DNA of 41,232 nucleotides from an uncultured Clostridia bacterium. Its GTDB lineage: Bacteria; Bacillota; Clostridia; Christensenellales; UBA1242. The DNA is taken from the NCBI GenBank assembly GCA_944382715.1, contig CALWNC010000001.1, positions 182,872-224,103 of the forward strand. Reading direction: 5' to 3'. The position numbers were made by a program, and so were the translations under genes. Shown here piece by piece: positions 7,503 through 17,048 of this stretch; within the stretch, counting starts at the first letter, position 1; each line of letters begins with the position of its first letter. The notes beneath the pieces were generated by a model. It ran no database searches and was not told where the DNA came from. It saw only the letters and a program-made list of their open reading frames with translations.

Positions 7503-7985
7503 ATGAAAAAATTATCAATTTATTCCCGGCAAGCAAAGATTACCTTAAAAATGGTCTTTTGCTGTTTGGCAATCTCTTTTGCTCTATCATTAGTGGTAAC
7601 ATTGTTTAATTATAATGTTAAACAAAAAGAAAGACAAGAAAAAATCAAAAATGATAGTGCATTTGCCTACAATCTAATAGTAGACAGTATTGAAATTTTA
7701 AATAATCCTTCAAATATTGTTGTTGACTCTGGCTATATAGATAATGATTATAATTGTGGGCTATTTTTTCTAACACTTACAACTGATAATGAGATTGCCG
7801 AATCTAAGTTTTATATGATATATAAAACAAATGATAATACTGTGAAAGTTGATACGGAAAGAGATGTTGAAAATATTTTGGGAGAAACTGGAATGTTAAA
7901 CTTTGTAAATAATGCAAAAAATACATCTTCCCTAGACTTTAACCTTATAAATCAAATGCTTCAAGAAAAATTGCAAGCAAACTAA
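7503..7985 (+). CDS. hypothetical single-pass membrane protein
   Basis: 160-aa protein, not recognised. A short basic N-terminus (MKKLSIYSRQAK) leads into one TM helix (about residues 16-36, MVFCCLAISFALSLVVTLF), then a Lys-rich segment and an acidic extracytoplasmic or cytosolic domain of about 110 residues with a beta-like pattern (GLFFLTLTTDNEI, KFYMIYKTNDNTVKVD). No signal-peptidase or lipobox site. ATG 7503 follows GAGGTGA. It is divergent from the Xre repressor, and its promoter contains an operator, so it is probably the main target of that repressor. The 5' UTR of about 100 nt contains TTATTAGTT/AACTAATAA arms (about 7412-7485). Confidence 0.7.
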   Translation: MKKLSIYSRQAKITLKMVFCCLAISFALSLVVTLFNYNVKQKERQEKIKNDSAFAYNLIVDSIEILNNPSNIVVDSGYIDNDYNCGLFFLTLTTDNEIAESKFYMIYKTNDNTVKVDTERDVENILGETGMLNFVNNAKNTSSLDFNLINQMLQEKLQAN

Positions 7986-8140
7986 AACTTGAAAAGCAAA
8001 ATTATTATTTAGGATTTACAGATATAAATTAAATAACTTCAAAATAAATATTAGAAAATTAATTTATTACAAAACTAATGAATAAAAAGTTTTAACTCAA
8101 TTTATATTATTATTCATTAAAAAAAATTAGTCAAACAACT

Positions 8141-8174
8141 AAAAAAACAATATGCTGTTGCATATTGTTTTTTT
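8141..8174 (-). terminator. terminator of the prfB-tsaD-flavoprotein operon
   Basis: 15-bp perfect stem (A-run plus CAATATGC / GCATATTG plus T-run) with a TGTT loop, immediately downstream of the stop at 8175. The long mirrored A and T runs could also stop plus-strand transcription from the 160-aa gene. Confidence 0.88.
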
Positions 8175-9572
8175 TTACTTATCTTGTTTTTTTTCACTTT
8201 CCATTAACTGTCTTGCCATATAAACGCCCATACTACTTGCCATCATAAGCCCACGAGTCCAACCACTTGCATCACCTAAGCAGTGCAAATGTTTTACATT
8301 TGTGTTAAGCTTAGTATCCATTCTTACACGATTACTATAAAATTTAAGTTCAGGTGCATAAAGCAATGTTTCATCACTTGCAAAACCAGGAACAACCTTA
8401 TCCATCTGTTCAATAAAACTTAAAATTGAAGTCATAGTACGATAAGGAATGGCTGCCGTAATGTCACCAGCTATTGCATCTTTTAGTGTTGGTTTAATAT
8501 TAGTTCTTGAAAGTTCTTCTTGCCAAGTTCTCTTTCCAGCCTTTATGTCACCCAGTCTTTGAACCATAATATGACCACTTCCAAGCATATTGACCATTTG
8601 TCCAACTTTTTGGGCATATGCTATTGGGTCATCAAAAGGATATGTAAACCTATGAGAGCACAAAATTGCAAGATTGGTATTGTCTGACTTTAATTCCTTA
8701 AAGCTATGACCATTTACAACTGCTAAGTTGTTGTCGTAATTTTCTTGTGCTACAAAGCCTCCCGGATTTTGACAGAAAGTCCTAACCTTGTTGCAAAATG
8801 GTTTTGGATAACCAATAAGTTTAGATTCATAAAGTGCCTCATTCACTTTTTCCATAATTTCATTTCTAACTTCAACACGAACACCAATATCAACAACGCC
8901 AGCTTCTCTATCAATTCCATGAGCTCTACACATATCATCAAGCCAATCCGCACCTTTTCTTCCAGTAGCAACAATTATTTCATCTGCTAAGATTTTCTGC
9001 TGATTTACTATCGCACCTATACATGTTCCATTTTCAATTAAAATGTCTGAGCAGTTGCTATCTGAAAGCAACTCCACACCATGCTCAAGAAGATATACTT
9101 CTATGTCATAATAAAGTTTATGAGCCTTTTCAGTGCCAAGGTGGCGAACTGGGCAATCAACGAGTTTTAAGCCTGCAATTGTTGCCGATTTTCTTATTTC
9201 TTTTATAGCTTCGGTTTGCTCAGCACCAACAACCTTTGGGTCTGCCCCAAACTCTAAATAAATTTTGTCAGTATAATCAATCAAACTTTGAACAACATTT
9301 GCACCAAGAAGTACTGGTAAATCACCCCCAACTTCATAACTTAAAGATAGTTTTCCATCAGAAAAAGCACCAGCCCCACTAAATCCCGAAGTAATGTTGC
9401 AATATGGCTTGCAATGTACACATTCTTCTGTCTTTACCTTTGGACAAACCCTGCGTTCAACAGTATGTCCCTGTTCAACCAAAATAATCTTATCTTTCGA
9501 GCCAAGCCTAATAAGTTCTAGTGCTGTAAATACTCCTGCTGGTCCAGCTCCAATAATTAAAATTTTTCTCAT
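8175..9572 (-). CDS. FAD-dependent dehydrogenase (COG2509 type)
   Basis: 465-aa NAD(P)/FAD-binding protein of an uncharacterised flavoprotein family. The N-terminal Rossmann motif is IIGAGPAGVFTALEL (GxGxxG); a Cys cluster follows (CPKVKTEECVHCKPYCNI), then SGFSGAGAFSDGKLS, a second nucleotide-contact region (DEIIVATGRKG) and a C-terminal FAD motif (HCLGDASGWTRGLMMASSMG). ATG 9572 is chosen because AAGGAG lies 8 bases before it; the open frame extends 10 codons further up with no SD. It starts 20 bases after tsaD. Substrate is unknown; the Cys-rich stretch suggests redox activity or metal binding (inference). Confidence 0.85.
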   Translation of the reverse strand: MRKILIIGAGPAGVFTALELIRLGSKDKIILVEQGHTVERRVCPKVKTEECVHCKPYCNITSGFSGAGAFSDGKLSLSYEVGGDLPVLLGANVVQSLIDYTDKIYLEFGADPKVVGAEQTEAIKEIRKSATIAGLKLVDCPVRHLGTEKAHKLYYDIEVYLLEHGVELLSDSNCSDILIENGTCIGAIVNQQKILADEIIVATGRKGADWLDDMCRAHGIDREAGVVDIGVRVEVRNEIMEKVNEALYESKLIGYPKPFCNKVRTFCQNPGGFVAQENYDNNLAVVNGHSFKELKSDNTNLAILCSHRFTYPFDDPIAYAQKVGQMVNMLGSGHIMVQRLGDIKAGKRTWQEELSRTNIKPTLKDAIAGDITAAIPYRTMTSILSFIEQMDKVVPGFASDETLLYAPELKFYSNRVRMDTKLNTNVKHLHCLGDASGWTRGLMMASSMGVYMARQLMESEKKQDK

Positions 9573-9591
9573 AACTTTCTCCTTTTCCCTC

Positions 9592-10617
9592 TTATAGTGC
9601 AATATTACTTGTTGGCACTAGTACTCTAGGGTCTACAATAGATTTATTTTCAATATAATTATAATATCCAGCCGATGCTATCATAGCTGCGTTATCAGTA
9701 CAAAGAGATATTGGTGGATAATAAACTGACACACCTATTTTCTGAGCCTCTTCTTCCATTCTCTTTCTTAAGTGTAAATTTGCAGAAACTCCACCTGCAA
9801 GTACAATTTTTTTAAAGCCGAGCTGTCTAACTGCTTGCATTGACTTAGTTACGACTTGCATAACAGCTTCATCTTGAAAACTAGCACAAACATCGGGAAT
9901 ATTAATCTCTTCATTTTTCTGTCTTTTATTGTGCAAATAATTTATTACTGCCGTTTTAAGTCCACTATAAGAAAAATTGTAATCCGTTATTTTTTCTTTG
10001 AGCATATTAGTAAACTTAATAACAGCTTTGCCACTTTCTGCCTGTTTTTGAACGCTTGGGCCACCGGGATAAGAAAGACCACACTCTCTTGCAACCTTGT
10101 CAAATGCTTCGCCAATTGCATCATCAGTGGTTGTACCAATTAGTTTTCTTTCCATGTAAGTTTTCATTTCAACAAGAGCCGTGTGTCCACCAGACACAAT
10201 TAAGCAAATAAATGGTGGCTCTAAATCACTATGTGCAATATAATTTCCAGCAATGTGCCCTTCAATGTGATTGACCTTGATTAATGGTTTTCCCGTTGAA
10301 TATGCAAGAGCTTTTGCAAAGTTAACCCCAACGATTAAAGAACCAAGAAGTCCTGCTCCATATGTTACTGCAATTGCATCAATATCTCCAATTGTAACAT
10401 TTGCACGTTTAAGTGCCTCTTCATAAACTCCATCAATATTCATAACGTGATTTCTTGATGCTATTTCAGGTACGACTCCACCATAAAGCTTATGAATGTC
10501 TATTTGAGTGTTAATCACATTTGACAAAACTTCTTTGCCATTTTTAATTACTGCAACTGAAGTTTCATCACAACTTGACTCTATGCCCAAAATATAAATA
10601 TCTTTTTTGTTTTTCAT
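9592..10617 (-). CDS. tsaD: tRNA N6-adenosine threonylcarbamoyltransferase
   Basis: Transfers threonylcarbamoyl to A37 of ANN-decoding tRNAs, with TsaB, TsaE and TsaC. 341 aa, standard length. Seen: GIESSCDETSVAV at residues 11-23, metal-binding HIEGH (His117, His121), SGGHTAL, IGEAFDKVARECGLSYPGGP, the DEAVMQVV helix and VLAGGVSANLHLRKRM. ATG 10617 has only a modest SD (AGGACAG). tsaB and tsaE are not adjacent; it sits between prfB and the COG2509 protein, apparently in one operon, so two translation-fidelity genes are co-transcribed. Confidence 0.97.
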   Translation of the reverse strand: MKNKKDIYILGIESSCDETSVAVIKNGKEVLSNVINTQIDIHKLYGGVVPEIASRNHVMNIDGVYEEALKRANVTIGDIDAIAVTYGAGLLGSLIVGVNFAKALAYSTGKPLIKVNHIEGHIAGNYIAHSDLEPPFICLIVSGGHTALVEMKTYMERKLIGTTTDDAIGEAFDKVARECGLSYPGGPSVQKQAESGKAVIKFTNMLKEKITDYNFSYSGLKTAVINYLHNKRQKNEEINIPDVCASFQDEAVMQVVTKSMQAVRQLGFKKIVLAGGVSANLHLRKRMEEEAQKIGVSVYYPPISLCTDNAAMIASAGYYNYIENKSIVDPRVLVPTSNIAL

Positions 10618-10703
10618 TTTTTATCTGTCCTATTAATTTTATGCCTTAATTTTAAAGTTTTTTATACTATTTTGCATTTTTTAATTTTCATTAGTTTAAC
10701 TTT

Positions 10704-11817
10704 TTATTTATTAAAATTTTCATTTTGTTTGTCTAATTTAAGTTTTTCATTTATAAATTCTTGAATGTTGCCATCAAGTACGCTTTGAACATCACTCGTC
10801 TCATATCCCGTCCTATGATCCTTTGCCATAGTATATGGACACAGTACATATGAGCGAATTTGACTTCCCCATTCAATCTTCATTTGTAGTCCGAGCTTTT
10901 TAAGTTTTTCAAGTTCTTTTTCTTTTTCTGCTCTCTCAACAAGTTTTGAATAAAGCATTTTCATTGCCATTTCTTTATTTTGCGTTTGACTCCTTTCATT
11001 TTGACAAGAAACAATAATCCCCGTTGGAATATGCGTAATTCTTACGGCACTTTCGGTTTTATTAATGTGTTGTCCTCCTGCGCCACCACTCCTAAAAGTA
11101 TCAATTTTAAGGTCATCTGGGTTTATAACTATTTCAAAGTTATTCTCAACTATTGGAGAAATTTCTGCACTTGCAAAAGAAGTATGTCTACGCTTGTTAG
11201 AGTCGAATGGTGAAATTCTAACCAGCCTATGCACTCCACGCTCACACTTTAAATTTCCATAAGCATTTTTACCCTCTACTAAAAGTGTTACCGACTTATA
11301 ACCTGCACCTTCACCGTACAGAAAATCTACGATTTGACAAGAGTAACCTTTTTTTTCTGAGTACATTTGATACATTCTGCAAAGCATTTCTGTCCAGTCC
11401 TGTGCCTCTTCACCACCGGCACCTGAATGCAGTTCAACTAATGCGTCAGAATCGTCATATTTGCCCGAATAGAGAGTTTCCATGTAAAGTGACTCAATTT
11501 CTGACTTTGTTGCCTTGTACTCTTCCGAAAATTCAGCCCAATCTACATCGCTTGCATTTTCATTCATTAACATTTCATAAAGTACTTTTAAGTCACTAAG
11601 CTTTTTTACCGAACTGTCAATCTTATCAAGAACTGATTGAATTGATTTTTTTTCTTTTCCAAGTTTTTTTACCTTTTCAAAGTCAAAGTTATTTGTAATT
11701 TTTTGTTCTTCAATCTCAATTTCAGAAACTTTTTTTCTAAGTGCATCTGAGTCAAAGACAGTGCAATGCCTGTTCAAGCATTGTTTCAAGTGATTTAATT
11801 TTATCGCTATCAAACAT
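10704..11817 (-). CDS. prfB: peptide chain release factor 2 (programmed +1 frameshift)
   Basis: Recognises UGA/UAA stops and releases the peptide. The true start is ATG 11817 behind AGGA; frame 0 reads MFDSDKIKSLETMLEQALHC-Leu and meets TGA at codon 22 (11754-11752). The next frame continues as DSDALRKKVSE, so a +1 shift at CTT-TGA-C gives one product of 370 aa, normal for RF2. The stop-recognition tripeptide SPF is at residues 202-204 and the catalytic GGQ at 247-249, within SGGAGGQHINKTESAVRI. Reading without the shift would force a TTG start and a non-homologous N-terminus. The gene leads the prfB-tsaD-COG2509 operon from a clear promoter. Confidence 0.96.
11751..11757 (-). promoter_or_regulatory. 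prfB autoregulatory frameshift site
   Basis: CTTTGAC on the minus strand: slippery CTT, in-frame TGA, then C, identical to the classic RF2 frameshift core. The usual upstream AGGGGG-type SD-like stimulator three bases before CTT is not visible; the preceding bases are CAGGCATTGCACTGT. Confidence 0.95.
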
Positions 11818-11837
11818 AAATTTTTCCTCGCACAAAT

Positions 11838-11866
11838 ATTATATATATAATTTTTGCAAAAATCAA
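11838..11866 (-). promoter_or_regulatory. promoter of the prfB operon
   Basis: TTGATT (11866-11861), 17-base spacer, TATAAT (11843-11838) on the minus strand, about 20 bases before the prfB ATG. Confidence 0.75.
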
Positions 11867-12322
11867 TTTAAATCAATAACATTAAGTAAAACTTAAAATT
11901 TTTATGTCCATTTATTAATTTTAAATTAACACATTATCAAAAGTCTATTTCAAAATTGTCACAAAACTTGATTATTATAACATTTAATAAGGTTTTAAAT
12001 GCAAATTTTACAACGAATCTCACAGTGTAATTTATAATGATTTTAAGTTTATTTTATGCATTTGTCTTTACATTTTAAATTTAATAAAAATGCAGTAAAA
12101 GCAACAAATTTACTGCATTTTTATAAAAACTCACAATTACAAATGTTAAAATGACAACTAAAAAATCATTTTGACCAAAATATTTTTGCGTTTGTTTTTG
12201 GTTTTTGAATATAATGTTTATCACACAATTTAAAATAAGATTAATACTGAAATTAGTTTAAATAATTTTTCGCCAAAAAGCAAAGTGAGGTTAATAGTTT
12301 TTTAACATTTTACTATAGCAAG
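11867..12322. other. gene-free spacer
   Basis: AT-rich sequence between the prfB promoter and the end of the 553-aa gene. Only the terminator hairpin at 12086-12122 stands out; no ORF with a ribosome binding site. Confidence 0.55.
12086..12122 (-). terminator. terminator downstream of the YfhO / 553-aa gene pair
   Basis: 14-bp perfect stem (AAAAATGCAGTAAA / TTTACTGCATTTTT) with a 9-nt loop, T-rich on both sides, about 200 bases after the stop at 12323. Confidence 0.75.
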
Positions 12323-13984
12323 TTAATCATCAATTTTAAAACCAATAATTTCCTTATCTCCAAGCTTGCACTTGACAGCATAGTCATTAATGTCTTTAAT
12401 CTCATCAAACTCTTCTTCTATAGGACTATAATTGTATTCATCAATTATAATATCTGGAAAAACTTCAATTGAAGAGTCTTCAACTTGAGTGGTCAAATTT
12501 TTATTAATTCCCTCAATTGTTTTAATTATATTATTTGACTTAGAATTTTCTAAATTCATATCTGCACCTCTAAGTTTCTCTTCTATTTCTAAAATCATTG
12601 GTATTTGTGAGTAGTTAATAAGATTCAAAGAGTCTGCACCTTCATCAAAACATTTTTGAATCTCTTCTTCCTTATTTTTATCATAAAAGAATAGTGAGTA
12701 TTCCTTTTTTATTTGTTTAAGTTCAGTTACTGATTTAGCATTTTCTATTCTTTTTAATTTTTCTTTTTCAAAAAGGTTGCTAGAATTTAAGTATTCAAAT
12801 GGTAAGGCAGTTAGTTTTTTATTTCCTTTACTTTTTACCAAAACAGTTTCACCTAATAATGACTTTAAATTTATGTCAAATGGATACTTCTTTTCGCCAT
12901 TAATTTCAACCGTGTAGTTATGACTTTTAATAGCTGATTTCCAAAAGCGACTAATAAATTTATACCTAACATAATTATTGTTATAAATAAAGTATTTTTC
13001 ACTGATTTTACTATAAATTTTGATTAAATTTGCATTTTTATTTTCAAGCTCACTCACTATTTGAGATATTTCTTCGTCCTGTTTTTTAGAAAGCAAATTT
13101 ACATCATATTGCATATTATAAGAAAGCATTTTATTTTCAGCCACTAAAAGAATTTTTGATGTTAAGCCATGCGAACTAAGTTTATAAATTTTTTCACTCA
13201 AATTATTATTATACTCATAAAGCTCAGAAATTAATCTATTCAGAGAATTTGTATCGTCATTAATTGAGGCATTAATTTGATTTTGTTTTTTTTCTAATTT
13301 TTCAAACTGAGCCCTAATACTTTGTTCAGTCCCCTTTAAATTTTTCAAGCTTTTAAGCAATACAATACACACTAAAACTAGAGCCACAACTACAACTAAA
13401 CAAATAATCGTCACCAAAACTGTACTAATTTTTAAAAGAGTTAAATTGATAGTTGCAAATATTACGCTTGAAATTAGTACTAAGGCTGATAGAAACAGCA
13501 AACTTTTTTTGGTATTTTTATTTTTTTCAATATTCTTTATCTTATTATTAATCAAGTCATACTCTGTATTAAATTGCAAATATTCTTCGCTCTTTTTTTC
13601 TACTAGTTCATTATTCTTTTCAATAACAGCCTGACACGCCTTTTTGTGTTGGTTCATATCTTCTACGATTGTTTCTCTTTCTGGAAATTGGCTATCTTTT
13701 GCAAAACTTGCCATTGAAAAATATAAAATTTTCAAGTAATCAATTGACAAATTTAGCGTGGAAAATTTAAATTCAGAAGCCAAGTCTTTAATAAGCAAAC
13801 ACAGCCCATCTAACAGGAGTTTATCATTTACAAAACAAAAGTTTGGCAAATCTTGTTTTGCCCTTGAAGTGATTTCAATATAAGCGTCATAAAATGCAAG
13901 TAAATCTTTATAAAATGTTGCGTTTTTTACTAGCTCTACATTATCCATTAAATTTTTATCAGATTGATTTATCAAAACTTCCAT
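12323..13984 (-). CDS. hypothetical two-TM coiled-coil protein
   Basis: 553 aa, not recognised. Residues 1-105 are a mixed helical domain; 106-160 form a Glu/Lys coiled coil; two adjacent TM helices follow (about 161-180 and 184-210) with almost no loop, then a second coiled coil (about 211-300). Residues 300-430 look globular (YNNNYVRYKFISRFWKSAIK, LTALPFEYLN), and the tail is strongly acidic (EEEFDEIKDINDYAVKCK). The hairpin-like TM pair flanked by long coiled coils suggests both ends face the cytosol. ATG 13984 follows GGGAAAAATT. It starts 98 bases after the YfhO-type gene on the same strand and may be co-transcribed. No function is proposed. Confidence 0.7.
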   Translation of the reverse strand: MEVLINQSDKNLMDNVELVKNATFYKDLLAFYDAYIEITSRAKQDLPNFCFVNDKLLLDGLCLLIKDLASEFKFSTLNLSIDYLKILYFSMASFAKDSQFPERETIVEDMNQHKKACQAVIEKNNELVEKKSEEYLQFNTEYDLINNKIKNIEKNKNTKKSLLFLSALVLISSVIFATINLTLLKISTVLVTIICLVVVVALVLVCIVLLKSLKNLKGTEQSIRAQFEKLEKKQNQINASINDDTNSLNRLISELYEYNNNLSEKIYKLSSHGLTSKILLVAENKMLSYNMQYDVNLLSKKQDEEISQIVSELENKNANLIKIYSKISEKYFIYNNNYVRYKFISRFWKSAIKSHNYTVEINGEKKYPFDINLKSLLGETVLVKSKGNKKLTALPFEYLNSSNLFEKEKLKRIENAKSVTELKQIKKEYSLFFYDKNKEEEIQKCFDEGADSLNLINYSQIPMILEIEEKLRGADMNLENSKSNNIIKTIEGINKNLTTQVEDSSIEVFPDIIIDEYNYSPIEEEFDEIKDINDYAVKCKLGDKEIIGFKIDD

Positions 13985-14082
13985 AATTTTTCCCTATAAA
14001 ACTATTTTATCACAAAGTTTTTTTTAGCTCAATTGTTTATTTAAATAAAGTTTGCTTTTAAATTAATCTATAAGTTAATTAA

Positions 14083-16941
14083 TCAAGCAAAAAACCATAC
14101 AATTGAAAACAAAGTACCTAGGGCGTATACAACGATAACCAACAAAAACATTACACCCTTCATTAAATAGTAAATTAACTTTTGAATATGTTTAAATTTC
14201 GTAAAATGGTATAGCGTTAAAACTATTATATCCAATGCAATTGCAATTATTGAAAATAAAAGCCATATTTTAGCGTGTGGATAAGTGTAAGAAACAACTA
14301 GTTCAAGGTTTTCACCAATATAAGATAATTCCACCATACTACCAAAATTATTCTGAACTGAAATTTCATTTCCATTTATAAAATAATTGTAGCCATCAAT
14401 ATCTGGCACTGTAACAATTAGTTTTTCGCCTTCAGACTGCGTAAAGTTTACAACATATCCATTGCTTGTATAGTTAAAACTTGCTTGATTTTCTATAATT
14501 TTATTGCACAAGTTTTTAGCTACTTCGTAATTCAAAAAATAACACTTAATATCATCTAAGTTATAAGTACTATTCGTCCAATAAATATTAAATTCGTAAC
14601 TCTCCCCAGCTTCAATATAAGCTAAATCCTGCAAGACATCATTCTCAGATATTATGTTGTATAAATCAGGATTTTCTTCATCTGCTAGTTCCATTTTATA
14701 AAAAAGCTTATTTAAATAAAGAATACCATCAGTGCTTGCAGTGAACTTAAAATTAAGTTTTTGATCTCCTTCTTCGTCTGTAATAATTTCTGGCTCAAAG
14801 CTAATCTCAGTAAATAAAGTTCCTTCTATTCCATAAGACTCTTTGAGCGTTTCCATATTTTCAATAACTGATAAGTTATCATCATAAACAAAATCCGAAT
14901 TTACATTAAAAGCCCCTGAGCTCGAAAGAGTATTTTCATAAATATAGAATGTTTCTCCTTTGGCGATTTCTTTTAAATAAGGTCTATCTTGTGGAACATC
15001 AGTTACATAATATTTAATACCAAGCAAACAATCGGAGATTAATGAACCCGTTTCTGACAATGTATATACATAGCCTGACATATAACCTAAGTTTTTGAAA
15101 GAATTTACTGTATCGACTGAAATTAAAGATGTAAAAACTGACGGACACCTTGAACTATTAAGATAATAATTGTACTTTAAATAAATGCTGGTACTATTAA
15201 AAATCTTAATGTTGCCACTAATGTTGGAATTTGAAACAAGTTCACTAATCTCTGTCGTTTGGTCTAAATCTTTATTCGAAGCACTAATAAATGTCAGACA
15301 ATTTATTGAGAAAGATAGTGCCATTACAATAATCGCGCACAATTTAATTGCCTTTTCACTAAATATTTTTCTCCAGTTAAAAAATAAAGGTACCAAAAAT
15401 ATTCCTAAAAGCAAAATAGTTATTAACACTAAAATTTTATCATATTGGTAATTTCCAAGTAACGGAGATTTTACATATCTGCCAAAAGCATAGTAGTATA
15501 TTACATATAAGACACCTATAACTATCACAAATAGTGCAATCAGACTACAGCATATAATTTTTGAAAATTTTTCTGATTTGCACACTTTAAATATAAAAAG
15601 ATTGTCATTAAAAAGTTTAAGAGTCACAATGAATAAAATTGCTTCATTCAAAAAGAAAAATCTATTACAAAATCCTTGATATGACGAAAAACATAAAATT
15701 CTTAAAACTGAATCAAAAAAGGTCGGAGCAAAAAGTATAATTGAAGCAAAAAGTAAAAATTTGTTAAATTTATCTTTTTTATTACATTTTATAATATATA
15801 TTATGTCAAGAATAACAATAAATGCTTCAAAGACAAAGATTGCAAGTTTGTCATAAATTTCTGCGTCTTTAACATCTAGCATATTTACAATAAATGAGTT
15901 TGCCCTACCCGTTGACATAATCGCAATAATTGATGGTAGCAGTATTATTAGGCTACAAAGTGCTGTTACTAAAAATACAACAAATAAGCCTGACATTTTA
16001 CTTGGTCTTTCTTCTTTATTAATCATGATAACAATATAAAGAGTCATCAAAATAAATAATATTATTACAGTTGAAATGCCCACGCTGTAACAAGAAACAA
16101 CATACCAAACCAGTGAGACAATAAACGACGCAATTTTTCCAGTTTTAATAAAATTAACAAATCTATCAATAACAATCAAAATAAGTGCAGGATAGATAAG
16201 CCATGTCATAAAGGAAATACTAAAATTTAAATAACCAGAAAAAACGTAAAACAAAGCTAAAAAAAGTCGCACACTTTTTTTAATTTTAGGAAAATGCTTA
16301 TGTGAAAACCAAAGAAAAATTATTCCATTAAAAATTAACATTAATAAAAGTGAAAGAGAAAACATAAAATCAATATTTGCTCGTCCACCGAGAAGTACCA
16401 CCAAATAAAATGGGTTAAGAAACATATACTCAAGGGAAGAAAATATTTCAATACCCTTACCATAATAGTTTGAGTAAAAAAAAGATGATTTACCCTCTAT
16501 CACATTAAATATGTGATTAAAAAATTCAACAATCTGCTCATAGGTATCTGATACCAAAAAGCTATTATTTCCAAAAGGTTTTGCACCATTAACTGCAAGT
16601 GCAACAATAAAAACAACTATTGTAATGCTGACAAGTAATAAATAATCATAGTATTTTTTTATGAATTTCTTGAAGCCACTTTCATTACACGAAATTGAAC
16701 TTTTGGTTTCTAATGATTTTTCTTTGACAAAATCGGCATTAGGTAAATTTCCTTCATTTTTTTCTTCACTGAACATTTGTTGAGTTTTTAAGTCAAAGTC
16801 TTTATTAGTGCTTGAAGTGAAATTATCAGGTAAATTATTTTCCCGATTATTTTCTTTGTTGTTAATTTCTATAATATCTTTATTTTTTTCAGATGTAGAT
16901 TGATTGTTTATTTCGTTTGAAATAATTGAATTCTCTTCCAT
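14083..16941 (-). CDS. YfhO-family multi-pass membrane protein
   Basis: 952-aa polytopic protein of the YfhO family, GT-C-like membrane proteins linked in Bacillota to glycosylation of lipoteichoic acid or surface polymers. Residues 1-88 are hydrophilic and Asn/Glu-rich; the first TM is near 95-118. The family region SFLVSDTYEQIVEFFNHIF ... YYGKGIEIFSS ... MFLNPFYLVVLLGG follows, with about a dozen further TM segments to residue 560. An extracytoplasmic beta-rich domain covers about 565-890, and two C-terminal TM helices end the protein. It ends in TGA, uncommon here. Promoter TTGAAA-16-TATAAT lies at 16996-16969; ATG 16941 follows AAGGG. The long charged N-terminus is more than typical YfhO has. 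Confidence 0.82.
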   Translation of the reverse strand: MEENSIISNEINNQSTSEKNKDIIEINNKENNRENNLPDNFTSSTNKDFDLKTQQMFSEEKNEGNLPNADFVKEKSLETKSSISCNESGFKKFIKKYYDYLLLVSITIVVFIVALAVNGAKPFGNNSFLVSDTYEQIVEFFNHIFNVIEGKSSFFYSNYYGKGIEIFSSLEYMFLNPFYLVVLLGGRANIDFMFSLSLLLMLIFNGIIFLWFSHKHFPKIKKSVRLFLALFYVFSGYLNFSISFMTWLIYPALILIVIDRFVNFIKTGKIASFIVSLVWYVVSCYSVGISTVIILFILMTLYIVIMINKEERPSKMSGLFVVFLVTALCSLIILLPSIIAIMSTGRANSFIVNMLDVKDAEIYDKLAIFVFEAFIVILDIIYIIKCNKKDKFNKFLLFASIILFAPTFFDSVLRILCFSSYQGFCNRFFFLNEAILFIVTLKLFNDNLFIFKVCKSEKFSKIICCSLIALFVIVIGVLYVIYYYAFGRYVKSPLLGNYQYDKILVLITILLLGIFLVPLFFNWRKIFSEKAIKLCAIIVMALSFSINCLTFISASNKDLDQTTEISELVSNSNISGNIKIFNSTSIYLKYNYYLNSSRCPSVFTSLISVDTVNSFKNLGYMSGYVYTLSETGSLISDCLLGIKYYVTDVPQDRPYLKEIAKGETFYIYENTLSSSGAFNVNSDFVYDDNLSVIENMETLKESYGIEGTLFTEISFEPEIITDEEGDQKLNFKFTASTDGILYLNKLFYKMELADEENPDLYNIISENDVLQDLAYIEAGESYEFNIYWTNSTYNLDDIKCYFLNYEVAKNLCNKIIENQASFNYTSNGYVVNFTQSEGEKLIVTVPDIDGYNYFINGNEISVQNNFGSMVELSYIGENLELVVSYTYPHAKIWLLFSIIAIALDIIVLTLYHFTKFKHIQKLIYYLMKGVMFLLVIVVYALGTLFSIVWFFA

Positions 16942-16968
16942 AATTTTTCCCTTTTCTTTGTCATAAAA

Positions 16969-16996
16969 ATTATACCAAATGATAGTGATATTTCAA
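16969..16996 (-). promoter_or_regulatory. promoter of the YfhO-type gene
   Basis: TTGAAA (16996-16991), 16-base spacer, TATAAT (16974-16969) on the minus strand, back to back with the acpS promoter. Confidence 0.65.
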
Positions 16997-17013
16997 AATA
17001 TTTTTCATTTTAA

Positions 17014-17042
17014 TTGTTATTTTAATCAAAATATTTTATTAT
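17014..17042 (+). promoter_or_regulatory. acpS promoter abutting the start codon
   Basis: TTGTTA (17014-17019), 17-base spacer, TATTAT (17037-17042); only 6 bases (AGAGTT) separate the -10 box from ATG 17049, so transcription should begin at or next to the A of ATG. Confidence 0.65.
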
Positions 17043-17048
17043 AGAGTT

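Noticed and set aside
9023..9208. Open frames opposite the COG2509 and tsaD genes
   Set aside because: Shadow frames without SD; the minus-strand proteins have full family motifs.
11065..11599. Plus-strand frames opposite prfB
   Set aside because: Shadow frames; prfB in the +1-shifted reading is complete with SPF and GGQ.
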